Origin: Geosiphon pyriformis | Lineage: Eukaryota > Glomeromycota > Glomeromycetes > Archaeosporales > Geosiphonaceae | Length of the DNA: 64,000 bases | Assembly (NCBI GenBank): GCA_016748015.1 | Contig: JAAOMT010000294.1 | Location: forward strand, 41,399-105,398 | Reading direction: 5' to 3' | Shown here: piece by piece, positions 32,501 to 46,925 of the stretch | Layout: every line of letters starts with the position of its first letter | Position numbering within the stretch: position 1 is the stretch's first letter | The notes under the pieces: generated by a model | Seen by the model: the letters and a program-made list of their open reading frames with translations, nothing else | Database searches by the model: none | Told to the model about the DNA's origin: nothing | Translations under genes and position numbers: made by a program

Positions 32501-34970
32501 AAGATTTGTTTTATTCTTTAAATTTCAGTATATTATTATATTTTATTTTTAATATATATTCTTAAAAACAAAACTGAATTGTAATTTGTAATTAATTATA
32601 AATTAAAACACAGTAAAAACCAAATACAAGAATTATCTATTAAAAATAACTTTTTTTAAAACCATATTAACAAAAAACTTGATGTTTAAATAAGTTTTAA
32701 ATATATTAAACTTAAAAAACTTATTTATAAACAAGAAAATTTTAAATAATAATATAATTTTCTATTTTTTAGCAATTACAATAAGTAAATTATTAATAGA
32801 TAAATTAGTATTAACAATATATTTGTTAATAAAATATTATTAATTTTAAAAAATTACTAATTATATTAAAGATATATTAAATTATAATATAACTATTATT
32901 AATTTAGATAGTATTATTTACAAAAGTACTAGCTGCTAAATATAATATCAATTCAAATTAGTTATTAGTATAACTTGTTTTTAATACATATTTAGATTTA
33001 ATATATTAATTGAAAAACTGTTTATACTTTTTTATTTTATACAGAAAAAAATCATAAAAAATATAATATAATAGAAAAAAAAAACTTTATTTTAATTCAA
33101 ATTATTATAAATCTTATAACAATATAATTTAAATAGTTATTGTAAATACTCTTAAAAAATTTAATAAACTTAATTTTTTGCAAACTGTTTTTTAAATAAA
33201 ACTATTTAACTAAATTATATGTTTTATACATATTTTATAAAATTAATAATAGTTTATAATCTTTTTCTAATATATTTTTTATAATTAAATTAATAATAAA
33301 AATTGGCAATAAAATTAATATACTTTTTAAAACTAAAAAATTGTTATTATAAAGAATATTAAACGTATTACATATTTTTAAAATATAATCTAATAATTTT
33401 TTAAAAATATTTTATAAGCAGTTTTAATCAAAGTTATTAAACAAATATTAATTAAAACTTTTTATTTATTTAATTTAAAAATTATTAATATTTATATATG
33501 TTTTTATTAAGCAAATATTAATTTTAAAATCAAATAAGAGTTTAGTAAAACTAAAAATATACCTACAATATTTTTGTTATAATATTGTTAAAGTTTATTT
33601 AAGATATTAAAAAGTTTGACTGTTTTGTTATTAAAAAATAATTTAATAATTGATTAAAATTTATTTAAAAAAATTTGACTTATTATATTCAAAAAAGTTG
33701 TGTTATTTATAAAGTCTACTAAAATATATTATTGTTATTAAAAAATAAAAATCTTATTAAAAACAATTCAGTTTTTAATTTATTCTGCTATAATAAAATT
33801 TAATTAAATAATTTAAAATTATTTTGTAATATAAATATTTTAAAATATTATATATTATATAATCTTTATTATTAACAAAATTTTTTATGTATTTGTTAAT
33901 TATAGAATTAATTTTGTTTATCTTGATTTTGTAAAATTTTTTTAGTTTTTAAAAAATCAAGTTAATAATATTAAAATCTAAATTAGTCTAAATAAAATCT
34001 CAGATAGCTTTAATCATTTTAAGATTTAATTTTAACTATTTATAAATAAATCTGACAAAATTTATATTCAAAATTAACAATAAACATTTAAGTATTTTAA
34101 AACCAAAAGTTTTAATTCTAAAAAATATAAAAAATAAAAATTCTTAATATATAATATTTTATTAATTTAATACTTAAAAACCACCTAATTAGCAGCAAAA
34201 CACATAATATTTTTAAGAAATTTTTATATTATATCTAAATTATTTATTAATTTTAAACTTTTAAAGTCATAATTTAAAGCAATTAATCTTAACAAAATAA
34301 TATTTTTAAATCTAATTTATTTTATATTATTAATATCTTTGAAATTATATTTTAAATAGCTTTTATTAATTTGTTTTTTTAAAGTAAAAGATATAATATT
34401 CAAAAAAAAAATTATTTCTATTAAAACACATGTAATCTTATAATCTGTTTAAAAAATTTTTTGCACATTCAAAATACTATAAATTATTATAATATTACTT
34501 AAAAAAAGAGAAACAAAATAAAGTTAATAGTTTTTTTAATTTTATATAAATTTATTTAAGTAAGAATCTTAACAAAAAACCGTTTAAAAGTAAATTAAAC
34601 AAACTCAAATCTAAGAATATTTTAAAATTAATATTATGTTTTGTATTATTTTTATTAAAACTATTTTTTAAAATAACAAAAGTACTTTTATTAAATACTT
34701 TAACAAAAAATAAATTAATAAGTAAAGCTTGATTCAACTTTATATTAATAGATATATTTGTATATAATTCTAATATTTTAATTAACTATTTGTTCTTAAA
34801 CAATAAACAAATTAATAAAAGTTTATTAAGAATTTCAAAAACTTTAGTAAAATGTTTAACTAATTATATATTTATAATTATTATAATATTAATACTTAAA
34901 AAACTTAATTTCAATTCTAAAGTAAATGTTTATATTTTATTAAATTTGTTTATAATAAAAAAGTTTTCCA
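29501..34970. other. CpG-poor AT desert, decayed repeats
   Basis: About 5.5 kb of extremely AT-rich sequence with stops in all frames and only a handful of CG dinucleotides. A segment at 30,283-30,960 resembles segments near 42.3 and 46.4 kb, so at least part is old transposon DNA. No coding region can be supported. Confidence 0.65.
30283..30960 (+). repeat. Dispersed repeat, copy A
   Basis: Alignable by eye to copies at 42,325-43,010 and in part 46,440-46,925. Shared landmarks are 'aataactagttata', a TATA-like 'gaaaatatatataaaa' (30461-30476), and 'aatagattttataatag' followed by 'ctggtaaaaaaaagaa'. The TATA-like box suggests the promoter end of a transposon. Confidence 0.6.
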
Positions 34971-35107
34971 TTTTTTTTTTTTTTTTGCATTTAATGAGTA
35001 AAGCCCAACCACTATCTAGTACATAGAGCCAAACTAAGTGGCTCAAACTAAATGCAACTCACACAATAACTACATGTAACTAGTCACTTAGGCCAGACTA
35101 GGCAACA

Positions 35108-38100
35108 CTACACACCTATATAAACACAGGGACAACTATCTAGACCCAAAAAAAAAAGACAAGGCCTGTGATGGACAAAACTGATAGCAAAAGACTCAGC
35201 AATGCCAAGCATCTTCACCACACTATCTGAAAGCACAGAACACACCCTATGTGACAAACCTGAAACTAAACAATTATTACCAACCAAGCCAGTCTTCTCC
35301 ATGTCTGCTCTGAATTTAGATCTAACCAACCAAATCCTGGATCAATACAGCTCAACCAAAAACCTCACAAACTCAACCACCACTTTGGAGACTTTTCCAG
35401 CATCCTCAAAAACACCCACTGCCTCAACAACCCAACTCTTTATCACAAAACCCTTACACAAAACCAAATACCCACCAACATCCAAGCGACAAGAATTAAG
35501 AACTCTAAGAACAGAAGAGGAAAACAGATCACAATTGCCAACCAGAGATGCCCAGCACATAGAAGCCTCTAGCAAAATTTCCGTCCAGGTGTGAACATCC
35601 TGCGAACAAGTAAAAACATGGTCTGGCAGTTCTACCTCCCCATACAACAAACACTAAACACCTGGGTAACATTTATTATATAACCTTTTTCTGACAGCCA
35701 CCGGCAATTTTTTGTGTACAGCTTTCATTAAATATGTTTGAAGATCAGCCAATTTCTGGCTAGTAAACCCAACAAGCATATATGAGTCAGGATGCCAGAC
35801 CTTCGCCAAAGCAACCCAATCAAAATCCCCCAACATGTCAACTGAGACCACATCCTGGTCTGGATTAGTCTCCCAGTGAGCACAACAAATAGATCTAAAC
35901 ACATCCCTAACAAAGTGGCAGGCATTGCCTGAAATCACAGTGTTCTCAGCCATCAAACAACACTCCCATACTCTTATTGGCAAAACATAGGAAGAGCCAG
36001 CAGCTTCACCTGCAAACTTATCAGCTCTCACGTTGCCAAGAACACCAGCATGATCTTTGACTTTGACCCAACTCATACTGAAATCCTTATCCCTAATCAA
36101 GTTAAAAATATGCCTCCTTTCGATCCAGCAGTAATTACGAAAGTTCAGAACGAGAAACAATAACTCAGAAACACAAGCATCAATTGCAGCTTGGCTGTCG
36201 AGATGCAAAACCACAGAACAAGATGATGGAACACACTCTAAAGCCAGAGCAACAGCCTGCAACTCAGCCATAGTAGAAGATAAAAGGCCAAAAACCCTGA
36301 CACCAACACTCAAATCTAAAGCTGGGAAGTACGCAGCAGTACCACTCGACACATCACCAGATCCAGCATCTCTTAAGAGCCCATCTGTATACACCTCAAA
36401 ACAGCCAGACCAAATCTCATGTAAACCATCCCGTACAGAAGAAAACACATCAAAGCCCATAATACTCAAACCACCAAAATGGACAGCACCAGTAAAGCCC
36501 AGAGAAAAAAAACTCTAATTCAGAAAAAACTTAGAAGTGACTGCAAACCAATGAAGCACAGGGCCCCATGGATCCAAACATTTCCAGTGACCAAAAGTCT
36601 TTCAATCCAACAACTCCCCCTTCTTATTGAAAAGCTGATCACCAAAAGCAACACCAAAGTGTTTAAGAGACCGAACAGAACTAAAATAAAGAGATTCCCC
36701 AAGAATTGAAGACATCGGAAAATGGCCAGAATAATGAAAAGCACTAAAAATGTTGTTTACCAAAGAAAGATTATTGTTCAAAAGAATCTTCACAACACCT
36801 GCCAAAAAATTGTTTACCAGACTAACACGCAACTTGACAGGAAATTGAAAAGGATCCAAAAGAGCCCAACCCAGAACCTGCAAGTCTAGGAATCTATGCT
36901 CAAACAAGTGGCCAAGAATGCCAGAGGCATTAGCAAAAGAGATCAAAGAAGCCACCTTCCTCTCAAACTGCACTTGCTTAAAAGACTTCAGACCATACAG
37001 TAAAGGATGATGCAGAACAGAATCAGAAAAATCACGAGGCAAACATGCTTTGGATTTGAGGCCCTTTCTGACCAAAACGTCCCACTTGCAGCACACACCA
37101 GACAAAACAAAACTAAACTGCATTCGATAACTAACAATGGGCTGTAAGACAGCTGAGACCAAATAGGAAAACTGTTTATCCATGATCGCTTTTCTGAATA
37201 CCACATTGATGAAAAACTGAACATCTGAGTGAGCCTTGGCCAGATTGGATTTGGACAATCTTTCAGTTGACAAAAAAATTCCCAAATATCTGTAAGTCTT
37301 ACCCTTCTTTGCAATAGAAATCAGCTAATCACTTATATTTAAAGAAGCAATCTTGACACCCTGATTAATTGGTATGGCCACTGTCTTCTTATTGTTTATA
37401 GAAATATTGTTGATAAAAAAGAACTTACTAACAATGTTTAAAGCATACTGCATGGAAGCCTGGCAATCTCCAATTCAAATCATATCATCCACAAAAGTGC
37501 CAGCTGCAAAGAAGGAAGTCATCCTATCACTATTCTCAATCCTGCCAGTTTTCACCACAAACTTAGTATTAACGCGATATCCACACAAATGCTTATGCCT
37601 TTTAATTTCACATAAAAGTGGATCATAAAAGATCCTCCAAAGAAGAGGCGAAAAGACTTTACCCTAATCAAGACCATCATGTACCCTATAACCACCTGAA
37701 AAACCAAAATCAGTCATCACTCTATTAACTCTATTTATATGGATACTACCAAAAAAGCCAATAAACCTTTTACACATTTTGATACGACACAGGCTAGGTC
37801 TCAAGAGATGCCAACCAACAAAATTATATGTCTTGTGCATATCCTGCAAAACCAACCAAAGTTTCCTATTTTTCTTAAGAACATCTTTGACCACCAATCC
37901 AATAGCAAACATAAGAGATTGAGTAGAAGTACCCTTCAGCACTGAAAAATTGTCACCATGAAGAACGTCAAACTTGTCACATGTGAAGGAGATTCTGTCT
38001 AAGAGAATTTTGGAGAGAATTTTTCTGGCTGTTTCAATCAGAGCAATAGGGTGAGTATTCATTAAAATCCCATCCCAATTATAAGGTTTTGGTATCATTG

Positions 38101-39799
38101 AGACCCAGGCTTTCTTCCACAAAGCAGACACAGAACCAACAGATAGACACGGATTCAACAACACCAAGAGACACTCTATCATCCTCTCACCACTATGTTT
38201 CCAAAGTTCATTAAGGATGCCGGATAAGCCAGCAGCTTTATCATCAGGCAAATCACCAATGACCAAAAGCAACTCATTCAAACTGACTGCACTCATAACA
38301 CCAGAAAAAGTATTATCCTTAACATGAGCCAAGGGAGCATACTAATGGGCCCAAAGATCTGGCAGTACTGAAGGCACCACCTGCCTCCTCATTCAACCCT
38401 CCATAATTTCATCAACCTTCAATTTTACTTCCTTCAGCTCCAAAACAAGCTTATCATCAACAATCAAATGATCCAGAACAACCTTCCAAAAGGGCCGATC
38501 TAAAACACACCTAATCATGCTACCTTTGTCAGAACAAAATTTTTTCATGGGCTTCTCAATAGCATCCCTAATAGAGGTTTTCTGTAACAATTTCGATTCA
38601 TACATCTTGGATTTCCTGTACCCTCTCTTGATGATTGATAAAAACTTGAGAATATTAACTCCTTTCCGATCAGACTGAACCATATCCACCAAAACAAGAG
38701 CCTTATCAGCATCTAACATAAACCATTTCTGCACAAGGCAATCAAAATTAGAGGTATTAGCCAAACCAAAATTTTTGACAATTTTGATGATTAGCAACTC
38801 CAAGCCCAAAAACTTAAAGGAATGTTTGTTTTTTGAACACCAAAACTCATTAAACCAACACTGAGAAAATGTTTTGTTTGCAGAATTCACCAACACCTTT
38901 TTCAGCAACAACCACATAATATCCAAATTTAGCTCTGCAGCAGTGACATAAAATTCATCTATTACACCCAAGATCATGGCAGAGGAGCAGTCCTTAAAAC
39001 GAGACCATCCAGCATCATCAGCATTTTTGATATTAAACTTTCAACAATTCTTGTTAGTCTGCTTGCGCAAGCTATTCAAATGGACATCTAAGAGTTCACC
39101 CAAACCAATAGAAACCATAACAGTATTGTGATCAGTATTAAAAAAGTCCGAAACAGAGCCAACCCTATGGCCAGCAACAGCAGAAACCAAATTCTCATTA
39201 ACAAAGATGAAATTAATGGTTTTCTTGACCCCCCTAGAATTATTCTATGTAGAAATCCCAATCAAAGGTTGGCCAACAAATAAATTGACCAAACTCAAAC
39301 CCAAGCAGAATTTGAAACTTGCACTCCTTTCTGATCTATCTTTGTTGAAGTCACTACCAAGAACAACAAAGGTGCTGGAGTTAATGGCCTTAGCAATAAG
39401 AGAATTTACCTCAGAAGCCTGACCAAAATGAACACTAGAAGAGACATTGGCATACAAACCAATAACAGAAACCAAAAGTTTATTTCTGAACAAAAGCTGC
39501 ACAGCAATAACCTGGCCAGAAACCTCCTCAACCTTAGAAACATGACGAGCCAAAGAATTGTTCATGATAATGGCAACACCAGCACTAAAAAAACCAACAT
39601 CCAAACCAAAAGTAAAAATTTGAACACCATCAAATTTATCCTTGATCCAAGAATCAATAGAAGATCTTAATTTTGTCTCAGTAACAAAAGACACTGTCAA
39701 ACCAGATTTCACATGCCAATGGAGAACATCCACCTGCTTCGCAGGAATATTGATACCTCAGACATTACACATTGCAATTTTCCATATCAAAGCACTCAT
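35108..39799 (-). pseudogene. LINE ORF2: endonuclease, RT, RNase H
   Basis: The start ATG at 39799-39797 overlaps the ORF1 stop as ATGA. The APE-type endonuclease shows TETKL, GLYA, VVLGSDFN and later DFFNTDHNTV (usually SDH). After a linker (38977-38393), the RT domain (38332-37664 and on) shows DDKAAGLSGI and HPIALIETARKILSKI, with FVDDM at about 37485-37496 at the catalytic site (usually F/YADD). The RNase H domain (36469-35654) keeps YTDG, AELQA, LDSQ and VRAD, i.e. the four acidic residues. The C-terminal portion runs to 35108. Stops interrupt every section, often where Trp, Gln or Arg is expected. The enzyme would nick target DNA and copy the RNA into it; this copy cannot. Confidence 0.85.
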
Positions 39800-41665
39800 T
39801 GAGAAGAAAAAGATAAGAGAGAACCCAAACCAGAACACAAAAGATCTAACCTAGCCAAAACAGAATTGACAAAAGCCTCCAGAGCTGACATTTTAGACTC
39901 CAAACCACCCATCTTGGTAGTTAGAACCTTCAAACTACTTGAACTGAAACCAGCACCCAAATCAGCACTCGGAGGATGGGGAGTGGGTGATGCCAACTCA
40001 CTGTCTAAAGCCATATCAAAATCCAAAACAGGGACCAAAGGCACAGAGCCAACCAAAAGAGGAGCACCAGCAGATAGAACCATGGACACCAACTCAATAA
40101 AACTCAATTTTCTTATAATACCAGAAACCTGTTCAGTCAGCAGCTTAAGAGAGCATTCCAAAGATGCCAAACAAGTATTTAAAGAAGAATCATTAATTGT
40201 AGAAGAGGGAGAACTACCACTTAAACCTGAAATTGCAGAGGAAGAGAAGCCAACACCAAGATCAGAACCAGAAGGAGAGCCACCAGAAGAGGAAGCAAAA
40301 GAAACTACCTGAGCCCATGATTTGCCACCAAAGGCAGCAGAGCGAGAGATAGAAACATTTTTCTTTGCATATAATTTGGCCAACTGAAGATGATCTACAC
40401 CAGGAGCACATTTTTTATTAAATAAACTCAAGAAATCAGAAGGTGACATATCTGACACATCACACTCTAGAGCTGAATGACCAAGATGCCCATACCTTCT
40501 ACACCAAACCAAATCCAACCTAGCCCATGAGAGACAAACACCACCAAAAACAGGCTCAGTAAGAAAAGCAGAATCCAGATCATTTTCAGATTCGAAGCTA
40601 ACCACAGCACAATAAACTCTATTGCCAGTGTCTAACAAATAATTAATAACACAAGTTTTGCCACCAGTATTATCCAAAAGATTACTAAGATCATGTGCAG
40701 TTGTTCCCACTGGCAAAGTAAACAAAAGCACCCTAAAATGATCCCTAAAGGCCCAAATATCACGATCTCCTATGGCTTTTGCTACATGCACAGAATCTTT
40801 CCTGATTAGGAACAACTATTTCAAAGCCAACATATCAGCCTGACTTGATTCGGTGAACTCCACCACAGCCTTCTGCCATAACCCAATTAGTTGCACTCTG
40901 ATTGACTTAATTTCACCAAATTTGGCAACTATGGCAATGATCATATCCTTTGGTGTGTTCATGAGAATTTCTTTGTCTCTTAAGATCACTGTTTACTATG
41001 ATGTTATTTTCTTTGGCCAATGACATAGTCTTTTCCATGCTCTCTGATGAAGTAAACATCAATTAGATGATCTCTTTAAATTTTGAGGAAGTAGTGGCCC
41101 CCCCAAAACCATTGATTGTTGAAAATAATTTTCTGATAGCCTGAGTCTTGGTTGCTGATTTCTCCTCCATAGCAGATAGATTGATGTCCAAAGTGAACGA
41201 TTTCTTCACAGCAACTTCCACTTGAGACTTAACAAATTTGAGGTCCACCCATACCTTTTCTAAAGAGAAAAACAAACGGAAAGGAAGAAAAACTTCCTCC
41301 TTATCATTCATGTCATAATTAATAGAGCCGAGAGGGAAACCGACAACCGCACCAGTATTAAAACGCTTCACATTGGGTGTATTTATTTGGGAGTTAGAAG
41401 TGGCTCTACCATCAGAGGCTTTTCCATCCATATCCATGCTAGCATATTGTCTGTTCACACTAACAGACCCACTATCTTTGAGATTCTTATCCACACTTGA
41501 AAGTTTAACACTATTGAAAGGCTTTTTGACTTTTTGAATTGAACCACCACTAACTGAACCAGTAGTTGAGACTCTGGCAGACCTTTTCTTAACACTAAAA
41601 CCACTCATAATGGCAGCTGGTCCAACAACAAAAGGATTTGATTCTTGTAAAATAGTGGAAGACAA
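39796..41665 (-). pseudogene. LINE ORF1: RRM-like and zinc-knuckle protein
   Basis: An N-terminal frame of 200 residues (41665-41063) is Ser- and Lys-rich. A shifted frame then holds an RRM-like stretch (KFGEIKSIRVQLIGLWQKAV) near 40,980-40,830, and after a stop the 339-residue frame 40815-39796 continues with LFTLPVGTTAHDLSNLL and a CCHC-type knuckle CRRYGHLGHSALEC (40503-40462), whose second Cys is Tyr. ORF1 proteins bind the element RNA. At least one frameshift and one stop break it. The final TGA overlaps the ATG of ORF2. Confidence 0.8.
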
Positions 41666-42324
41666 TATGCAAAAACAGAAAAAACTTCTTTCAAAATTTG
41701 ACTTTTTTTTAGGAATTTGGAATGAAGAAAAGAAAGAAGTTTTTAGAAGTTATAAATTGTTTTACATTTAAGTAAAACTTAATTTTAATAATAATTAAAA
41801 TATTATTATTTAAATTTTTATTTTATTTAATAATATTGTTTTGCTTAGCAAAAACATTTATTTTTTTAATATTACATATAACTATTTTTTATATTAAACT
41901 ACTTATTGTGAACAAAAAAAAGCTATTTTACTATTATTTAAACAAAATTCAGTTTTTTTAAGACTATTTTATTGTTCTATTTAAGACTAATATATTAGTT
42001 TTAAGACTATTAATTTTAATTATTAATATTTTTGAACTATTCATAAATAATTTCTAAAGATTATTTATTATAATAAATATAACTTAGTAAGATAATAATA
42101 TATTATTAACAATTATATTCAAATTAAAACCAATTATTAATAAAAATAAACCAAATCTCTTTTTTTTAAATATATTTTTTTGGTATTTGACAAATTAATA
42201 GAAAAATAAATAAAATCTAGCTTACTTAAAATTTTAAAAATCTAGTTAATAAAAATTTTTCAAAAATATTTTAGAATATTTAAATAAAAATTCAAAGCTA
42301 AAGCCATTAAACTAGGATTTAAAA

Positions 42325-43010
42325 TAACATAAAATAACATAAAATAATGTGAAATAATTTAGAATAATACAAAATAAAATACAATAACATAAAATAATAC
42401 AGAATAACTAATAATAACATAGAATAACTAGTTATAATATAAAAAAATGAAGCAATAACTGAAATAGTAAACAATAATTAGTAATAATAAACAATTATAA
42501 ACAATTAAAAACAATTTTATAGAATTAGAAAATATATATAAAAGTAAATAATTTTAACAAATAAAAAAAACAATAAAAAAATAAAAATCAACTTTTTTTT
42601 AATATCTTAAAATTTTAGTCTAATAAATTTATACTTTAAATATTTTTTTATTAATTTAATAAAAAAATCTTATTATTCAATTTTCTAGTACATAATTCTA
42701 ATATTTTAATTGTTAAAATCAAATTAATTGCTTGTTTTATCTTTGTTTTAGACAAAATATTATTAACATAAATGCTTTTAAAATTTTAATAATTTAAATT
42801 AATTATTCTTAATTATAGCAATTAACAGAATATTAATTTTTTTTTATTTTTTTTTTTCTTGTAGAATAACAATATTAAAAATTAACTATTTGGAAATAGA
42901 TTTTATAATAACTTGATAAAAAAAAGAGATTTTTTTTAGGTTTAAATATTAATTTTATTTTGTTAACTTATTAAAAAAATGAAAAACAATATTAAATTTT
43001 AGTAATTATA
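42325..43010 (+). repeat. Dispersed repeat, copy B
   Basis: Matches copy A in order over about 650 bases: 'aataactagttata', TATA-like 'aaaatatatataaaag' near 42527-42543, a T-rich stretch, then 'aatagattttataataactt' followed by 'gataaaaaaaagag'. Similarity to the copy A region appears to continue past 43.2 kb ('accaagtttatttataatat'). Confidence 0.6.
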
Positions 43011-46000
43011 CTTACTAGCTTAAAAAAAAACATAACTATAATATTATATTTAAAAAAACAATTTTTTTGTCTCCTATAACAAAAAAATTTAGTAAGTATA
43101 ATTTTAAATAAGAAAATTTTCAGAAATTAATAACTGATTTAATTAAAAAAACTATTTTATTTATACTTAATTGGGTTTTACTATTAAATTATAAGTACCA
43201 AAAGTTATAATTCTATCCTACCAAGTTTATTTATAATATTTGGTACTTTTTGTAAAGTTATAAAATTCATAAAGACAAAACACCCAAAAAATTTACAAAA
43301 ATAACAACTATTAAAATAATTAAAAAAAATTATTTGTCTTTTAAAAAAACATTATATCAACACTTTTGAGAAGATTTAGGAATTCCAAAAAAAATATTTG
43401 TTATCAAAAGTGATTTTTTCTATTATATACATGCCAAAATCAACTATTATTTAGGCAAAACAATAGATATTAAAAAACTCAAAGAACAAATTCATTAAAA
43501 TTTGTTATTATATTTAATTTTAATCACCAAAAATACAATTACAGAAATTTTTTTTTTTATTAACAAAAAATTATGATATATATACAAAATTGTTATTTAC
43601 AGTTTAAATAAAATTATAACACAAAAATCTTATCTAAAAAATCCAAATTAGATATAAAAAACAATATTTAACAGCAATTTATACAAAAAAACCTTAACTT
43701 ACAACAAGCAAAAAGTTAAAAATTTTATACTATTAATACTATTTTATTATTAGACTTTAAAAAACAAAATTTTATTAAATTACTTAATAATTTACAGCTA
43801 AAAACTTTAAAAACTTCTGAAAATCTTTATTTCTAAGACATTAACAAAAATTTTTAGACTAAATTATTAAGAACATATAAAATACTGTTTTAAAATCTTA
43901 TCTTAACAACAAATACTATTTTTCAAAATACTACTACTTAAAAATAACAAATATTATAATTATTAATTAAATTAATAACTATTCTTTTAAGAAAAACATT
44001 ACTATTTTAATCTATTATAACAATTAACAAAGAGAAACAATCAACTTTAAGTTTAACTAAACAAATAAACATATTTCTGTCAATTTTTTTTTATTAACAA
44101 ATAAACAACTCTTTATTATTTTAGTTATAATATACAAAAACATTGTTAAATTAGAAAAATTCTTTGATAAAAAAGAAAATACATATACATAGATTGTAAA
44201 AATTAAGAAAACAATTATAGTCAATAGCTAAAATAAAATCAAAACAATTTAAGTCTTACTTTTTTTTTTAATTGAAATTACAAACTTGTAATATTAAAGT
44301 CTTAATAAAAAACCAACTGATTTTGCTATTTTTAAACTTGTTTTTTTATAGTACTTTTGCAATTTTAATATTTTAATTTAATTACAAAATCAATTTAACA
44401 TTATAAAACAATTATTATTTATTTTGGTCTATTAAATTCTAACATCTTAATAATTTATAGAATATAATAATACTTGTCTATAACTTTAAATTAACAAAAC
44501 AAAAAACAAATTACATTTAAGCTGTTAATTTAACCATAAATAAAACCTTTAATATTAATACAAAGCTTATTCAATTAAGTAAAAAATTAACTCAAAAAAT
44601 TGAAAGATTTTTTGTAAAAAATTCAAAAGCATACTAGTCTTTATAATACTAAAAAAATAACAATACTACAAAGTATTAACAATAATAATAACATTAATGA
44701 TAACAGCAATTTTAAAAACAAAATCCTTATAACTGTTATTATTATTAAAAATTTAATCATATTGTGAATAATTGTCACAAAAAAATATTTGATTAAAATT
44801 ATAAAAACTAATATTAACAACAATTAAAATATTAACAACAACCAAAATATTTACAACTTACAGAATTTCAATACTTTTTGTCTTAATATTAATAATTACA
44901 ATATTTACTTTAATTATTACAGGATTATTATTAATACTTATAAACAATATTACAAATATTATTTTAATACTAAGCTTTATAATATAACAACTTAAGACTC
45001 TAAATTATTGATTATAATCAAGAATAACAAAGCAATAATAAAAATCAAATTCAATTTACTATAATACTATTTTAAAATATAAATTATAACAACTCATTAT
45101 TCTAAGTAATATTAACAAAATATTCAAATCAGATTTTATATTTTAGTCTTATTAAAACTCCAAATTTTGGTAATACTGTATCTTTAAAAAAAAAAGCTGT
45201 AGTTAAAATTACCAATTTTTTCTTTTTTAACAATAATCAAACTATTTTTAATATAATTTTTTCAGTTATAATTACTAAAAATAAAATGTTTACCACCATA
45301 TTTTTATTTAATATTGACAATTTAAATGGTTTTAACTTTTTTAATAAAACTGCTATTAATCAGAACAAGTTAATTACAACAATATATATTAATATTATAA
45401 TAAAACAAATAAACATTAATTAATACTTAATAATAGATTAACTGACAGTATAATTATAAAACAATTCATGAATTAATTGAATTACTAAGTTAATTTAGCT
45501 ATTACTGTTAAAATTGTTATGACTAACAGAAATACCAAAATACTAATTAAAAAAATTAACAACTTTTTTTTAATATTAATAAAATTATAATTTTTATTAA
45601 AGTTTTAATAATAAAAGTAATTTAGTATCAAGTTTTAATTAATAACAATTGATTGATTAAGGCTTATATTATTCTTGATTCAAATATTCAAAAGCTTCAA
45701 ATCTTCTTTAATAGTTAATATATTTAAACATCTGCCATCTGTGAATATTTTAAAATAGCAATCCTTAAATTATCTTTTATCAAATTCAAAAAATCTATAA
45801 TTTAGCTGATTTAAAAACATACCAAATTTTTTAGATTGATAATTTTAGCATGAAACTACTATTGTCATTCATTTGAGAAGAAAAAAACAGACAAAAAGTT
45901 ACAAACATTAATTTTTGCTTATGTATTACTAAATTAAAGAAATTAATTTTATTATTTTTTATAATTAGTCTGTGTAAATTGTGAAAAAAAGTTATTTTTA

Positions 46001-46343
46001 ATGAATATATATATAAAAAACAATAAAATATAGCCAATTGCTATTAGATATTATTGTTGTTTTTATTTACTAAAACTATTTGAATACTTAAAATAACAAA
46101 ACAAATAGAATAATATACTATGTTTTGTTTGTAAGAAAATTTTATTAGATGAAAAACTATAAAATAATATCTTTAAAAAAAAAATATGTAATAAATTTTG
46201 TCAATATACTATTTTTATTAATAACTAAATCTGTAAAAAAAATTTTTTTACTATTGTTATTACTTATAGAAAAAAAAGTACCAAAAAAATAAAAAAAACA
46301 GATCACAAAATAGATCAATAAAAAGAATAATATTTAATAAATA

Positions 46344-46455
46344 AGCATATTTTTAGAAATATGCACATTTTCAAAAAATAAACACATTTCCAGAAAATTA
46401 TAGCATATTTTCAGGAATAAGCACATTTTCAGGAATAAGCACATTTTCAGAAAGT
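46344..46455. repeat. Short minisatellite, 17-19 base units
   Basis: Five to six imperfect copies of a unit like 'aataagcacattttcagg' in tandem, the last two nearly identical. It lies directly before dispersed-repeat copy C. Confidence 0.7.
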
Positions 46456-46925
46456 AGTATAAAAAAAAATAAAAATATGTAAAATTTCATATAACACAAA
46501 TTATATATATATAGTAAAAATATTAGAAGCAAAAAAAAAACAATAGCTAAAAACAAATAATTATCCAATATTTTTTTCTTCAAAAAATAGTTTTCTATAA
46601 CTTAAAATGAAATTATACTTATATCAAATAAAAATATCCATAATCATTAAATTTATGCTATTATTACTTGATTAAGAATTTTTATCATTTTTATACTATT
46701 AACAATTTATATTAATAGAATCCAATACTTAATTACACTAGAACAATAATTTTTAATCATAGCTATTAATAAAATACTAATTTTTTATTTCTTTTTTTCT
46801 TTTTTTTCTTTTATTTTGTTTTCTTTGTTGTTTACTAATTGATTAAAAAAATTAAGTACTAAATAATTAATATTAAAAATAGTCTGATAAAAAATCTGTG
46901 AAACAAAAATAGAAAACTTAAGAAT
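46440..46925 (+). repeat. Dispersed repeat, copy C (partial)
   Basis: Shares with copies A and B an 'aataatttttaatcatagc' stretch, a T-rich run and 'aatagtctgataaaaaatc', preceded by a TATA-like 'ttatatatatatagtaaaaa' near 46501. More diverged than A and B. Confidence 0.45.

Larger units (their letters stand above)
34971..41740 (-). mobile_element. Decayed non-LTR (LINE) retrotransposon
   Basis: On the minus strand ORF1 is followed by ORF2 with endonuclease, reverse transcriptase and RNase H, then a short 3' region ending in a poly(A) tract (forward T16 at 34971-34986). Composition changes at both limits. The 5' end is placed near 41,740 by composition only, and no target-site duplication was found. 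Many stops and frameshifts show that it is inactive. The protein pattern matches LINE proteins I associate with Rhizophagus. Confidence 0.85.

Noticed and set aside
39866-40312. 148-codon plus-strand frame
   Set aside because: It is antisense to the LINE ORF1 frame, which has a zinc knuckle and other family motifs; the plus-strand product is low-complexity Lys/Pro/Glu.
34940-41780. Target-site duplication of the LINE
   Set aside because: Short AT-rich matches near both ends are no better than chance in this composition.
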